A stretch of DNA of 64,000 nt, from assembly GCA_002205125.1 (NCBI GenBank), contig NIOE01000006.1, positions 471,065-535,064 on the forward strand. The letters are read 5' to 3'. Below, in pieces: positions 49,101 through 60,066 of this stretch (positions within the stretch are counted from its first letter, which is position 1; every line of letters starts with the position of its first letter). Source of the DNA: Roseateles noduli (GTDB taxonomy: Bacteria; Pseudomonadota; Gammaproteobacteria; Burkholderiales; Burkholderiaceae_C). Position numbers and translations under genes: made by a program. The notes below the pieces were generated by a model. That model made no database searches and had not been told where the DNA came from. It saw nothing but the letters and a program-made list of their open reading frames with translations.

Positions 49101-52100
49101 GATCCAGGCCGGCGTTGCCACCTGTGAACGTGATGACGCTGCCGTCGGGCAGGGTGCCCCCGGCCAACGCCAGCGTGCCGCTGAGCAGCCGGGTGTTGCC
49201 GCCATAGGTGTTGTCCTGGCCGGAGAGGCTGATGGCGCCGCCGGCGCCTGCGTCGACGGCAAGGCCGCCCGCACCGCTGATCGTGGCGGACAGATCGCGC
49301 GCCGCGCCGCTGGCATCGGCCGGGGCGGACAGCACGAGTTCCCGGCCCGCCAGGACGTCGACGCCCAGCAGCCTGCCGGTGAGGTACAGACCATCCTGGC
49401 TCGCGCCGGAGGACAGGCGATAACGCGACACCGTCGTGGCGACGCGCTGTCCGTCCTGCACGAGCTCGCCGTCGGTGGTATCGCCGACGAGCTGACCGTC
49501 GCTACCGGCCAGTCCGAGGCCGGAGGCATCGCCGAGCACCTGCGCGCCGGGCGCGGGGCGCGCCAGCTGGAAGGACACGCCGTCGTCGCGCGTCATCAAC
49601 GATCCCATCGAATCGGCCGCCTTCGAGCCGTGCAGGTCCGCATCCACCAGCACCGTGCCGGTTCCCGATAGATCCAGCGTCTTGTTGACCTGCAAGGGAT
49701 GCAAGGTGGACAGGTCCTCCGCGGTCGCGGGCGTGAAGCGCGCCATGCCGCCGTTCATCTGCAGTGAGCCGATCGATCCCGCATCGGGGCCGGCGAGCAA
49801 CTGGCCGCCGCTGTCCATTCGCAGGGTGACTGCGGACAGCGACTCCGTTCCCGGCCCGGACAGCGCGAGGCTGGCGTTGGACAGGGCCAACGTGCCCGTG
49901 AAGGCGAGGGCGCCCGACGGCGCGGTGCTCCTGGTGAGTCGATGCAGCGTGTCGCCGAGATCGACGGCGATCAGTCCGTCTCCTCCGATGTGGCGCAGTT
50001 GGGTGTCGGTGGCGAGGTGCAGCGCGATCTGGCCGGAACCGCTGACCGTGACGGCACCGCCGCCCAGTTGCCCCGGATCGGTGGCGACGACACGTCCGTC
50101 CAGGACGTCCAGTCCGCCCGATGAGCCCAGGTTCTGCTGAAGCGTCAGTTGTCCAGCACCGGTCTTCTCGACATGCCCCGAACCTGAGACGACATTGAGC
50201 CAGTCTGCATTGATCGCCTGGTCGATCCGCAGGTGGGCGTTGTTGAGAATGGCGCCGCTGCCGAAGCTGGCCGCTGCACCGGCCAAGGTGCCGGCGTCTA
50301 TCGTCGTGCCGCCGCTGTAGGCGCCGGGGCTGCTCAGGATCAAGGTTCCCGCGCCCTGCTTGGTCAAGGAGCCGTTGCCGGAGATGCTGTTGCCCAGCGC
50401 GCCATCCGTGGTCTGATTCAAGATCAGGGCCGCGTTGTCGACGATCGTGCCCGAGCCGAAGCTGGTGGAGGTACCGACCACGGTGCCCGTGCTGATCGTC
50501 GTGCCGCCTGTGTAGCTGTTGGTACCGCTCAGGGTGAGGATGCCCGCGCCTTGTTTGGTCAAGGAGCCGCTACCGGAGACGGTGTTGGCGAGCGTGCCGT
50601 TGGCCGGCTGGTTCAGGACCAATGAGGCGTTGTCGACGATTGCGCCAGCGCCGAAGCTGGTGGTCGAACCCACGAGGACGCCAGCGCTGACGGTCGTCCC
50701 TCCCGAGTAGCTCTTGGCGCCGCTCAAGGTGAGCGTGCCCACCCCCTGCTTGGTCAGCGATCCGGTGCCGGAGACGGTGTTGCTCAGCGTGCCGTCGACC
50801 GCCTGATCGAGCACGAGGGCGGCGTTGTCGACGATTGCGCCGGCGCCGAAACTCATGGACGAGCCCGCAAGCGTGCCCGCACTGATCGTCGTTCCCGCCG
50901 CATAGGTGTTGGTGCCGCTCAAGGTGAGCGCGCCGGCGCCTTGCTTGGTCAGTGAGCCGGTGCCGGACACGGCGTTGCCGAGGGTGGCGTCCGTCGCCTG
51001 GTTCAGGATCAGTGAAGCGTTGTCGACAATCGCGCCGGAGCCGAAGCTGGTGGACGATCCCGCCAGCGAGCCTGTGCTGATCGTGGTCCCGCCGGCGTAG
51101 GTATTGGTGCCGCTCAAGGTGAGGGCGCCCGCGCCTTGCTTGGTCAACGAGCCGGTGCCAGACACGGCGTTGCCGAGCGTGGCGGGAGTTGCCTGATTCA
51201 GGACCAGCGAGGCGTTGTCGACGATCTCGCCGGTGCCGAAGCTGGTGGCAGAGCCCGCCACGGCGCCTGCGGCGATCGTCGTCCCACCGGTGTAGGTGTT
51301 GGCGCCGCTCAAGGTGAGGGTGCCCGCGCCTTGCTTGGTCAACGAGCCGGTGCCGGAGATGGCGTTGCCCATCGAGCCGTTGGCCGCCTGGTTCACGACC
51401 AGCGCGGCGTTGTCGACGATCGCATTGGCGCCGAAGCTGGCGGATGACCCCACCAGGGTGCCCGCGTCGATGACGGTGCCGCCGGCGTAGGTGTTGGTGC
51501 CTGTCAGCGTGAGCGCGCCGGATCCCTCCTTCGACAACCACCCGGATCCGGTCACGGTACCGGCGTAACTCTGGTTCGAGTCGCCGCCGACGAAGAGTGC
51601 TCGCGAGGCAGTCCGGATCGTCGTGCCGGCCACGCCGCTGAGTGCGGAGATCGTCGTGGCATGCGTGGTGGCCGACAGGTCGAGCGTGGCGCCTGAAGTG
51701 TTCAGTTGAACGGCCCCGGCCGTCAGCGTGCCGCTGCTGCCGACCGCCAGCGTGCCGCCATTGATCTGGGCGCTGCCTCCGAGTTGCACATTGCCGTTGA
51801 GCGTGAGCTGTTTGGCGCCTTCCTTGATCAGCGAACCGGTACCGGTCAACGCCTGGGTCAACGTGCCGTCGGCGGTCGGATTGAGGCGCAGGACGCCGTC
51901 GTCCCGGACGGCGCCCGTACCGAGCGAAACGAGTTGCGCCTGGACTTCGCCCGCCTGGATGTTCAGGCCGCCGCTGAAGGAGTTGGTGCCGGACAGGATC
52001 AACGTGCCGGCACTGGCCTTGCTGAGGCTGCCGGCACCGGTGATGGTGCCGCTGTAGGTGATCGGCTGCGTGGCGGTGCTGATGATCGCGGAGCCGTCCA

Positions 52101-53040
52101 GCAGCAGCCAGTTGCTCAGTGCGCCCACGGCGTTGTCCGCGGAGATCGTGGCCGTGGCACCGCTTCCCACCCAGATGGCGCCGTCGATGACCGAGCCCGT
52201 CTGCAGGCGCAGGGCATTGGTGCCGCCGGTCCAGTGGATGGCGGCGCCACGTTCACCCGCGGCGGAACCGCCAGCGCCCGCCCCGCCGTCACCGCCACGG
52301 ATGACTCCGCCGTTGATGATCGTGAGGGACGCTCCTTCCACGCCATGGCCGCCGCCGCCGCCGCCGGTACCGCCCCAGCCTTTGGGTCCGGCAACCCCCG
52401 CGCCGCCTGTGCCTCCCTGGATCTGCCCGAAGTTGGTCAGCGTCGCTCCCGTGGGCATGACGATGCCATCGCCGCCGCCGCCCGCGCCACCCTTGCTGCA
52501 ACTGGTGCAGCCGGGGCGCCCAGCACCGCCGTCGCCGCCGGCGCCGCCCTGCAAGGTGACATGGGCGTTCACGGTCACGGCGCGCGCCCCGCTCACGAAG
52601 GCCCCGGCACCGCCGCCGCCGCCCGAGGTGCCATTGAACTGATCTTTCCCCGAGTTCGTTCGAGCGACGGTGCCCGATACGCCGTTGCCGCCCTGTCGGC
52701 TCGTCGACAGCGTGAGATCCGCGCTGATGGTCTGACCGACGCTACCGCCGGCCGCAGTATTCACGGAGTTGCTGCTGCCTGCGCCGCCATTGCCGTTGCT
52801 TGCGTCACGCCGGACTCCGCTGGCACTTGGTGCGCCGCTTTGTCCGCCACCGTTGCCGCCGGCACCGGTCGTTGATCCGTTGCCGATGCCGCCGGTACCA
52901 GGATTGACGCCGTCCGCTGCAGACGCGCAGGCGGGATTCACGGCGGCCAGGGACATGACCAGGGCGGCAACCGCCAGGGCCACCTGCGTGACGTTGATCT
53001 CCGCGGGCGTGCGGCGCTTGTATCGGCAGTCGGTGGACAT
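46159..53040 (-). CDS. Giant type V autotransporter with beta-strand repeats
   Basis: A 2293-residue autotransporter. The extended N-terminal signal (MSTDCRYKRRTPAEINVTQV... ending near PACASA) is followed by a Gly/Ser/Asn-rich stretch, then a long passenger of PATR-type beta-strand repeats (GTGSLTKQGAGTLTLSGTNTY...) forming a predicted right-handed beta-helix. A Pro/Ala-rich linker (about 47160-47410) leads to the C-terminal ~300-residue beta-barrel translocator ending in Phe (RLQGDWQF). ATG at 53040 has GGAG eight bases upstream; an ATG 54 bases earlier lacks one. Likely an exposed adhesin or biofilm factor; the passenger function is not identifiable. Confidence 0.93.
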   Translation of the reverse strand: MSTDCRYKRRTPAEINVTQVALAVAALVMSLAAVNPACASAADGVNPGTGGIGNGSTTGAGGNGGGQSGAPSASGVRRDASNGNGGAGSSNSVNTAAGGSVGQTISADLTLSTSRQGGNGVSGTVARTNSGKDQFNGTSGGGGGAGAFVSGARAVTVNAHVTLQGGAGGDGGAGRPGCTSCSKGGAGGGGDGIVMPTGATLTNFGQIQGGTGGAGVAGPKGWGGTGGGGGGHGVEGASLTIINGGVIRGGDGGAGAGGSAAGERGAAIHWTGGTNALRLQTGSVIDGAIWVGSGATATISADNAVGALSNWLLLDGSAIISTATQPITYSGTITGAGSLSKASAGTLILSGTNSFSGGLNIQAGEVQAQLVSLGTGAVRDDGVLRLNPTADGTLTQALTGTGSLIKEGAKQLTLNGNVQLGGSAQINGGTLAVGSSGTLTAGAVQLNTSGATLDLSATTHATTISALSGVAGTTIRTASRALFVGGDSNQSYAGTVTGSGWLSKEGSGALTLTGTNTYAGGTVIDAGTLVGSSASFGANAIVDNAALVVNQAANGSMGNAISGTGSLTKQGAGTLTLSGANTYTGGTTIAAGAVAGSATSFGTGEIVDNASLVLNQATPATLGNAVSGTGSLTKQGAGALTLSGTNTYAGGTTISTGSLAGSSTSFGSGAIVDNASLILNQATDATLGNAVSGTGSLTKQGAGALTLSGTNTYAAGTTISAGTLAGSSMSFGAGAIVDNAALVLDQAVDGTLSNTVSGTGSLTKQGVGTLTLSGAKSYSGGTTVSAGVLVGSTTSFGAGAIVDNASLVLNQPANGTLANTVSGSGSLTKQGAGILTLSGTNSYTGGTTISTGTVVGTSTSFGSGTIVDNAALILNQTTDGALGNSISGNGSLTKQGAGTLILSSPGAYSGGTTIDAGTLAGAAASFGSGAILNNAHLRIDQAINADWLNVVSGSGHVEKTGAGQLTLQQNLGSSGGLDVLDGRVVATDPGQLGGGAVTVSGSGQIALHLATDTQLRHIGGDGLIAVDLGDTLHRLTRSTAPSGALAFTGTLALSNASLALSGPGTESLSAVTLRMDSGGQLLAGPDAGSIGSLQMNGGMARFTPATAEDLSTLHPLQVNKTLDLSGTGTVLVDADLHGSKAADSMGSLMTRDDGVSFQLARPAPGAQVLGDASGLGLAGSDGQLVGDTTDGELVQDGQRVATTVSRYRLSSGASQDGLYLTGRLLGVDVLAGRELVLSAPADASGAARDLSATISGAGGLAVDAGAGGAISLSGQDNTYGGNTRLLSGTLALAGGTLPDGSVITFTGGNAGLDLGDAGRPQRLGGLDGSTSTNTIQLGAQTLTLDTVGDHAFAGAIAGTGGLVKTGAGTQTLSGINSYTGGTTINAGTLIGTTDSFGTGGIRNDATLILDQTADGTLSNAISGNGALIKQGTSAVTLSGTNTYAGGTTINAGTLIGTTDSFGSGGIRNDATLVLDQTGDGTLSNAISGKGALVKQGTSAVTLSGTNTYAGGTTINAGTLIGTTDSFGSGGIRNNATLILDQSIDGTLSNAISGTGALVKRGSGTLTLSDSNTYTGGTAVNGGTLAGSSGSFGSGAVRNDGTLIVDQAKDGELHNDLSGSGTLVKTGTGSLTLDGTNTGSGPLHIVAGTLNAGVAQLGSGSIINNATLALDVPHAAVLDGRLSGSGALVKSGAGDLTLEGSQSAGSVSVRAGNLIVGAAADGTAVFHGDVDVAASGHLQGNGTIAGNARLSPDATLQLTTAAAPLRVQGDLQLAPGAQVKVSLDPTARTPVVVVGGQAAIDGAVLHIDAKAGDWSNGARVGLIQSGQTVGQIAAVDTNLAFLSPRLEPGAKDLTLLMTRNDVPFQDLAQNTNQGAVAGSLAPHEAPAPAPAAAPAPAPAPTPTPTPAPAPTPAPAPAPAPAPAGAPAPAPAPTPTPTPAPASAPAAAPARGDAPIPAPAPAADLLVKLPRNEVGPALEALAGGLQAAAANAPALVASEQRTALGRHLRDVLTSRSEFDDGARLWASVDQSHGTLAADQTASSRSTDEGLMAGIDLLHTHEARLGVAVGTDRQTLTTPGQEQDRADVHAASAAVYGAAAWHGFNLRGALSYGQSSILTRREVVVGKAVSSLKSDEKARHADGFIEVGLPSSLAFGQIEPFLQLGRTVTWTGGFKESGDDATALSGGATHDARSFGMVGLHGGTDALYAAGAAWSFQGTAALQRLGGQATVTRRVSLPGADSFTTSAASGAGTGALVDLGLSVVPRPRMTLSVHVDHREAGASRDNGVRLQGDWQF
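48290..51560 (-). repeat. Tandem ~195-bp repeats in the autotransporter passenger
   Basis: Repeat units of about 65 codons recur roughly 12-14 times with high DNA identity, separated by more diverged stretches around 48900-50250. The unit core encodes SLTKQGAGTLTLSGTNTY-GGTTI-AGTL and a NASLVLNQ strand. Near-identical neighbours (50400-51400 and 48350-48950) suggest recent duplication or gene conversion. This region is a likely site of slippage or recombination. Confidence 0.85.
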
Positions 53041-53241
53041 GTCGGAACTCCAGGATGAACGAAGGGGTGCATCGTTCAACCAGCAGCTGCGCATGGCGAT
53101 GATTCATCGATGTCAATGACGCTGCAGGAGATCCCTAGGGTTGGTTAGTTCAAATGGACTTCGCGCCTGATGCGCGAACAAGTTCACGGACTCGCTCCGG
53201 TCAGGAGAAAGGTCCGCGGTCTCAAGCAGGGGACGAAAAAA

Positions 53242-53270
53242 AGGCCCCGCGGACAGTACGCGAGGCCTTG
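53242..53270 (-). terminator. Intrinsic terminator of the first chitinase gene
   Basis: On the minus strand AAGGCCTCGCG/CGCGGGGCCTT (one T-G pair) with a seven-base loop is followed by seven Ts. A second hairpin (GAGCTGGC/GCCAGCTC, 53275-53295) lies between it and the stop codon. Confidence 0.88.
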
Positions 53271-53316
53271 GGCGAGCTGGCGTGTTGCCAGCTCAAGGTT
53301 CAGGAAACGTCGCCGG

Positions 53317-55359
<2,043 letters not shown>

Positions 55360-55416
55360 GTCGAACTCCTGTGGGTCAAAGGGTGGTGGTGGGGAGGTTC
55401 TTGGAGGCCGCGCGCA

Positions 55417-58026
55417 TCAACGCGCCGCCGAGGTCTTGGCCGCCGCCGCGGCGGCGGGAACAACGCCGCGGCGCGCTTCCTGCGCCAGCGCGTAGCTGCG
55501 GCCGTTCACGGTGACGGTCCAGTTGCTGGGCATCGTCGACGGCAGGAAGTAGTTGATCGTCAGCGTCACGCTGGCGCCGGGGGCCAGGCTTTGCCACGAC
55601 GGCAGCTTGAAGCTGGCGCGGTGGAAGTCGTTCTTCAGCCCGCCGATGTTGTTGCCCGCCGGGTTGGAACCGCTGCTGATCACGGTCAGGCCGAACCCGC
55701 TCTGGTCCGTCACCGTCGAGGGGATCGCGGTGGGGACGTCGAACTGGAACTCCGTGCCGCCGGGCAGCGTCGTCGTGCTGTTGTTGGTCAGCGTGAGCTT
55801 GGGCGTGATCGGATAGTTGCTGTCGCCCAGCGCGAAGCCGCCCAGCGCGTAGCCGATGTCCAGCGTCTCCGCCGGCAGCGCCGCCGAGGTGAGGCGGTTG
55901 CCGTAGGCCGGCGCGGTCTTCAGCTTGTTGTAGAGCGTGTTCGTCAGCGTGTTGCCGATGAAGTACTCGTTGCGCGCAGTGTCGAAGGCGTAGTCGCCGG
56001 CGAACTCCCAGAACATCACGCCGCCGATCCCGCGATCGGCCACGTACTGCGCCTTGACGCCCAGCGACTGCTCGTCCTCGGTGCTGATGAAGACCTTCTT
56101 CTGCGCGTTCCACAGCCACGGCGCCACCAGCGTCGCGTCGTAGTTGCGCACGTAGGTGCCGGTCAGCTGGTCGGCCGGGTTGGTGGCCGGATTCAGGCCG
56201 TAGGCGGCGAGGTAGCTGCCCGCGCGGCCCGAGGCCAGGTTCATCGCGTGCCACATCGGGTTGGAGCCCGCGGGGACTTCCTTGTCGGAGACGTCGAGGT
56301 CGTGCCAGAGGTTGTCGATGCCGACGGCGCCGTTGCCGCACTTCTGCACGGTGCCGCCGCCGGTGCCGGCCGGGCACTTGCTCTGGTCGGGCAGCGCCGC
56401 CTGGCCCCACAGGCCGTTGGTGCCCCCGGTCACGCCCTGCCAGCCGCGGGTGTAGTACGGCACGCCGATGTTGATGCGGCCCGCCGGCATCGCGCCGCGG
56501 AAGTAGTGGTACGCCCAGTCGGTGTTGAGGTAGCCGATGCGCGCGTACTGCGTCGCGCTGTAGTAGCTCCACGCGGTGAGCTCGCCATCCTTGCCGTCGT
56601 CGTACAGCGCCGCGTTCGGACCGACGAACTGGTTCCACGCCCCGTGCAGGTCGTAGCTCATGATGTTCACGTAGTCCAGGTACTGGGTGACCTGGAAGGC
56701 CTCCATCCCGCGCAGCAGGTAGGCGGAAGAGGGCGCCGCGATCGTGAGCATGTAGTGGCGGGCGTCGGCCTGGCTGGCCGTGTCCAGCTTCGCGCGCAGG
56801 GTGCGCATCAGCACGACGTAGTTCTTCATCAGCGCGCCGCGACGGGCGTTGCTGATGGCGAAGTCCACCGGGTTGCCGGCGTTGTTCATGCTGGTCGGGT
56901 ACTCGTAGTCGATGTCGACGCCGTCGAACCCGTACTGCCGCAGGAAGGCCACCGCCGAATCGGCGAACGCGTTGATGCCGGCCGTGTTGGTCGAGCCGTC
57001 GGCGTTCGTCGTCATCGTGTAGAAGCCGCCCGTCTCGGCCCAGCCGCCGACCGAGATCAGCGTCTTGACGTTGGGGTACTGCTTCTTGAACTTGTTGAGC
57101 AGGTTGAAGTGGCCCTTGTAGGCGTAGGCCGGGTCCATCTCCGCGCCGGCGACGCCGGGCCAGGTCAGGCCGGTGGCGGGGTTGGTCGCGTCGGCGGTGT
57201 TGCCGACCGAGAGCTTGTTGGCCGCGTCCACATGCGCGAACGCGTAGTTGATGTGCGTGACCTGACCCCACGGGATCTGGTGCGCGAGGAACGCGGGCTG
57301 GCCGGTCTTGCCGGTGCGCCAGCTCGTGAAGTAGCCGATGATGCGGCGCGGCTTGTCGGCGCCCATCTTCTCGCGGCCCTGGTCGTCGTAGACCTTGCAG
57401 TAGGCGGGCGCGGTGCCGGCGGTGGTCGTCAGGCCTTCGGGACGGCAGCGCTCGTCGCCGGTGACCTGGCCTCGCACGGTGATGCGCAGCGCGGCGGTGT
57501 CGGTGGTCGCGCCCTTGTCGTCGGTGGCGCGGGCGGTGATGTCGGCCACGCCGGCGCGTGCGGTCCAGCTCACGCTGAACGGCGCGGTGGTGTCCTCGGC
57601 GACCAGCGCGCCGTTGACGTAGAAGCCGACCTTGGCGACGGTGCCGTCGCTGTCGGCCGCGGTCGCGGCCAGCGTGACCGCGTCGCCCGCCGTGGGCGAG
57701 GTGCCCGCGGTCGGCGAACTCAGCGCCACCGTCGGCGGCTTGTTCGTGCCGCCGCCTCCGCCGCCACCGTCACAGGCGCCCAGCACCTTCCACACGTCCC
57801 ACTGCCCGGCGTTCGTCGCCGGCGGGTTGTTCTGCGTCCACCACTTGGCCTGATAGGCGGTGCCGGTCTGCTTGACGATCGCATTGCCGCTGTACGCCGT
57901 GGCGGCGTTCCAGTCGGCGACGCCGGTGCAGTCATAGGCCATCGCCGAGCTGCCGGCGAAGGCCAGCACCATCGGCATCAGCCACGGCAGCATCGGGTGG
58001 GGTCGGGCGCAGGGACGTTGTCTCAT
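55417..58026 (-). CDS. Secreted GH18 chitinase with CBM5/12, PKD-like and C-terminal module
   Basis: An 869-residue enzyme. Signal peptide (about 1-32), a CBM5/12-type module (YDCTGVADWNAATAYSG...QWDVWKVLGAC) closely matching the first chitinase, a Gly-rich linker, an Ig/PKD-like domain (about 100-195: NKPPTVALSSPTAGTSPTAGD...), GH18 barrel (about 220-690) with DGVDIDYEYP (acid/base Glu375), NIMSYDLHGAWNQFVGP and GIGGVMFWEFAGDYAFD, and a C-terminal ~150-residue beta-sandwich of CBM/Ig type (LDIGYALGGFALGDSNYPI...). ATG at 58026 with AGGAG eight bases upstream. First of the two chitinase genes on this strand, so the pair is probably co-transcribed. Confidence 0.94.
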   Translation of the reverse strand: MRQRPCARPHPMLPWLMPMVLAFAGSSAMAYDCTGVADWNAATAYSGNAIVKQTGTAYQAKWWTQNNPPATNAGQWDVWKVLGACDGGGGGGGTNKPPTVALSSPTAGTSPTAGDAVTLAATAADSDGTVAKVGFYVNGALVAEDTTAPFSVSWTARAGVADITARATDDKGATTDTAALRITVRGQVTGDERCRPEGLTTTAGTAPAYCKVYDDQGREKMGADKPRRIIGYFTSWRTGKTGQPAFLAHQIPWGQVTHINYAFAHVDAANKLSVGNTADATNPATGLTWPGVAGAEMDPAYAYKGHFNLLNKFKKQYPNVKTLISVGGWAETGGFYTMTTNADGSTNTAGINAFADSAVAFLRQYGFDGVDIDYEYPTSMNNAGNPVDFAISNARRGALMKNYVVLMRTLRAKLDTASQADARHYMLTIAAPSSAYLLRGMEAFQVTQYLDYVNIMSYDLHGAWNQFVGPNAALYDDGKDGELTAWSYYSATQYARIGYLNTDWAYHYFRGAMPAGRINIGVPYYTRGWQGVTGGTNGLWGQAALPDQSKCPAGTGGGTVQKCGNGAVGIDNLWHDLDVSDKEVPAGSNPMWHAMNLASGRAGSYLAAYGLNPATNPADQLTGTYVRNYDATLVAPWLWNAQKKVFISTEDEQSLGVKAQYVADRGIGGVMFWEFAGDYAFDTARNEYFIGNTLTNTLYNKLKTAPAYGNRLTSAALPAETLDIGYALGGFALGDSNYPITPKLTLTNNSTTTLPGGTEFQFDVPTAIPSTVTDQSGFGLTVISSGSNPAGNNIGGLKNDFHRASFKLPSWQSLAPGASVTLTINYFLPSTMPSNWTVTVNGRSYALAQEARRGVVPAAAAAAKTSAAR

Positions 58027-58176
58027 CGGGGGGCTCCTGACGTGTTGTCGTGTGTTGTCTCGTGTTGTCGTTGTCTTCGGGAACAGCAGGGACGAAGCAG
58101 GGAAGAACGCGGGATGAGCGCCGCCGCGCCGGGCGACTGCGGAGGCAGCGCGGCGGGAACGGTCGGGCTCGGGCAG

Positions 58177-58203
58177 AAAAAGCGCCGGTCGGTTCAACCG
58201 GCG
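58177..58203 (-). terminator. Intrinsic terminator or attenuator upstream of the chitinases
   Basis: Minus-strand 7-bp stem CGCCGGT/ACCGGCG with a seven-base loop followed by C and five Ts, 150 bases before the second chitinase start. Confidence 0.6.
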
Positions 58204-58476
58204 AAGGCGGCGGCCGCTCGGGCACGGCCGCCGGCGACCGGCATCAGACGATCGTCATGCCGGCCACTCGGGGGCAGCGGGGCGGATCAGCGGTGGCGCG
58301 GCAGCGGCGGATCTCGCGGGTCCGGCGGCGGCGCGGTCAGCGGCAGGGGAAAAGGCGCGTGCAGACATGGCAGTCACTCCTCGCTGGTCGACGTGCGATC
58401 CGCCGGTTCGATCCGGCGGAGGGCGTGCGGTTTGCAACCGCGGCGTCTAGGAGACCAATACCGCTGCTGATCTCAT

Positions 58477-58501
58477 AGTGGTATGCAATGTAGATACCAC
58501 T
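58477..58501. promoter_or_regulatory. Inverted-repeat operator candidate
   Basis: Perfect 8-base arms AGTGGTAT/ATACCACT around a nine-base spacer, in a locally AT-richer stretch. It is 450 bases upstream of the chitinase start and 178 bases downstream of the next gene. Which gene it serves is unclear. Confidence 0.5.
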
Positions 58502-58678
58502 GGCGACCACATCATTCAGGTTAACCCTTGGGGTGACAGTAACGTGTCGTAATGATGTCGTCGATGGCGTGTATGGACGTCAATTAGCGCAAGAGGAAGG
58601 GAAAACCGGTACGACCGGTGAGCGAGTGCGTAAAAACCAGTGTGGGACCAATTCTTGCCGGCGCGGCTCACGACGGTG

Positions 58679-59185
58679 TCAGTAATCGTGCGAGAAACGG
58701 ACGCGGAATCCCTGCGCCCGCGGCGCGATGGAGAACTTCGAGTGCCCGTCGTTGAAGCGGGCACCGAAGCCGATGAAAGTCTTCGTGTCCGCTGGCGTGG
58801 CACCCTGAGCGCGCGACAAGGCGGCGGCGAAGGCGTCGCTGGGGACGCGATCCCCATTGGTGGCGCCGGGCGCCGAGACCGGCACGAGACCGTAATGGAT
58901 CGACGACCACCACGGCCCCTTGTGAAGGACCGGCGACCCCGCGCGATCCGACAGTCGCGGCGACTCGGGACGGGGTGACTGGAGCCGGTAATCGGCGTGC
59001 CAGGGCTCACGCAGCGATTCGACCAGCGATTCCTGCATCGATTCGGGTATCGCCGTCGAGGCTCGAGCTTCTGAGGTACCCATGATGAAGATCAAGGGCA
59101 CGATCGCCGGTGCGACCACCGACGCCATGAGGGACGGCAGGCGAGCCGGGAAGGCGACGCGGGCTTGGCGAGAGGGTGTACGCAT
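58679..59185 (-). CDS. Hypothetical exported protein
   Basis: A 168-residue protein. The N-terminus is basic followed by a hydrophobic stretch and an Ala-x-Ala end (PSLMASVVAPAIVPLIFIMGTSEARA), fitting a signal peptide. The mature part is Ser/Arg/Pro-rich and ends in KFSIAPRAQGFRVRFSHDY, a terminal aromatic beta-strand that could belong to a small outer-membrane-associated protein. No family recognised. The ATG at 59185 is chosen for the signal peptide; an upstream ATG at 59254 would extend it by 23 residues. Confidence 0.65.
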   Translation of the reverse strand: MRTPSRQARVAFPARLPSLMASVVAPAIVPLIFIMGTSEARASTAIPESMQESLVESLREPWHADYRLQSPRPESPRLSDRAGSPVLHKGPWWSSIHYGLVPVSAPGATNGDRVPSDAFAAALSRAQGATPADTKTFIGFGARFNDGHSKFSIAPRAQGFRVRFSHDY

Positions 59186-59297
59186 GGGATCACTCGTCCA
59201 TTCAAGGGAACGGGACGTGATCCTGGAATCGGCCCGCTGGGCGGGCAATGACACCGATGTGTGGCCGTCAGACCTCGATGAGTAGGTTGGGCGGACG

Positions 59298-60023
59298 TCA
59301 GCGCTCGACGCGTGACCAATGCCCGTCGCGGAGCAGCTCGTGCGGCAGGAAGCGGGCCTTGTAGGCCATCTTGTCGCTCTGCGCGATCCAGTAGCCCAGG
59401 TAGAGATGCGGCAGGCTCAGGTCGCGGGTCTGGCGCAGCTGCCACAGCACGTTGTAGGTGCCGTAGCTGACGTTGGCCTCGGGCTCGTAGAAGGTGTAGA
59501 CCGCCGACAGCCCGTCGCCCAGGATGTCCAGGATGGACACCATCTTCAGCGCGCCGTCGGGCTCGCGGAACTCCACCAGCCGGGAGTTCACCCGGCTCTG
59601 CAGCAGGAACTGGGTGTACTGGTCGACGCTGTCGTGGTCCATGCCGCCGCCGCTGTGTCTGCCGGCCTGGTAGCGCAGGTAGAGCTGGTAATGCTCGTCG
59701 CTGTAGCCCAGTCGCATGACGCGCGCCTGCAGCGCCTGATGCTGCGTCCAGGCACGGCGCTGGCTGCGGTTGGGGTGGAAGTCCGCCACCGGGATGCGCA
59801 TCGGCACGCAGGCCTTGCAGCCGTCGCAGTAGGGCCGGTAAGTGAACATGCCGCTGCGCCGGAAACCGGCGGCGACCAGGCTCGAATACGCGTCCGCGTG
59901 GATCAGATGGCTGGGCGTGGCGACCTGCGAGCGCGCCTGGCGGTCGCTCAGGTAGCTGCAGGGGTAGGGCGCAGTCGCATAGAACTGCAGCTCGGCCAGC
60001 GGGAGTTCCTTGGGGTGCGTCAC
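59298..60023 (-). CDS. bpt: Aspartate/glutamate leucyltransferase (Bpt)
   Basis: A 241-residue arginyltransferase-family enzyme. The N-terminal ATE domain has the cysteine cluster CSYLSDR and [18 protein letters not shown]; the C-terminal acyltransferase-like domain has [25 protein letters not shown] and [21 protein letters not shown]. Bpt adds Leu to N-terminal Asp/Glu, marking proteins for ClpS/ClpAP degradation. It follows aat by 43 bases; together they form the two-step N-degron pathway. Confidence 0.95.
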   Translation of the reverse strand: MTHPKELPLAELQFYATAPYPCSYLSDRQARSQVATPSHLIHADAYSSLVAAGFRRSGMFTYRPYCDGCKACVPMRIPVADFHPNRSQRRAWTQHQALQARVMRLGYSDEHYQLYLRYQAGRHSGGGMDHDSVDQYTQFLLQSRVNSRLVEFREPDGALKMVSILDILGDGLSAVYTFYEPEANVSYGTYNVLWQLRQTRDLSLPHLYLGYWIAQSDKMAYKARFLPHELLRDGHWSRVER

Positions 60024-60066
60024 GTCACGGGCTCTGGGGCTCTGGGCGGGTCGTTCTGGGGGATGC

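Larger units (their letters stand above)
58027..58678. other. Long upstream region of the chitinase genes, rich in hairpins
   Basis: No protein gene supported. It contains, from the chitinase start outward: a minus-strand intrinsic terminator-like hairpin at 58177-58203 (CGCCGGT/ACCGGCG, then TTTTT), a large stem TCCGCCGG/CCGGCGGA at 58399-58420, GCGGTT/AACCGC at 58427-58441 and the inverted repeat at 58477-58501. The terminator may end transcription from the upstream exported-protein gene or act as an attenuator in a chitinase leader. Confidence 0.5.

Noticed and set aside
48290..51560. CRISPR-like regular repeats
   Set aside because: Repeats are about 195 bp, in frame within the autotransporter coding sequence, without spacer structure.
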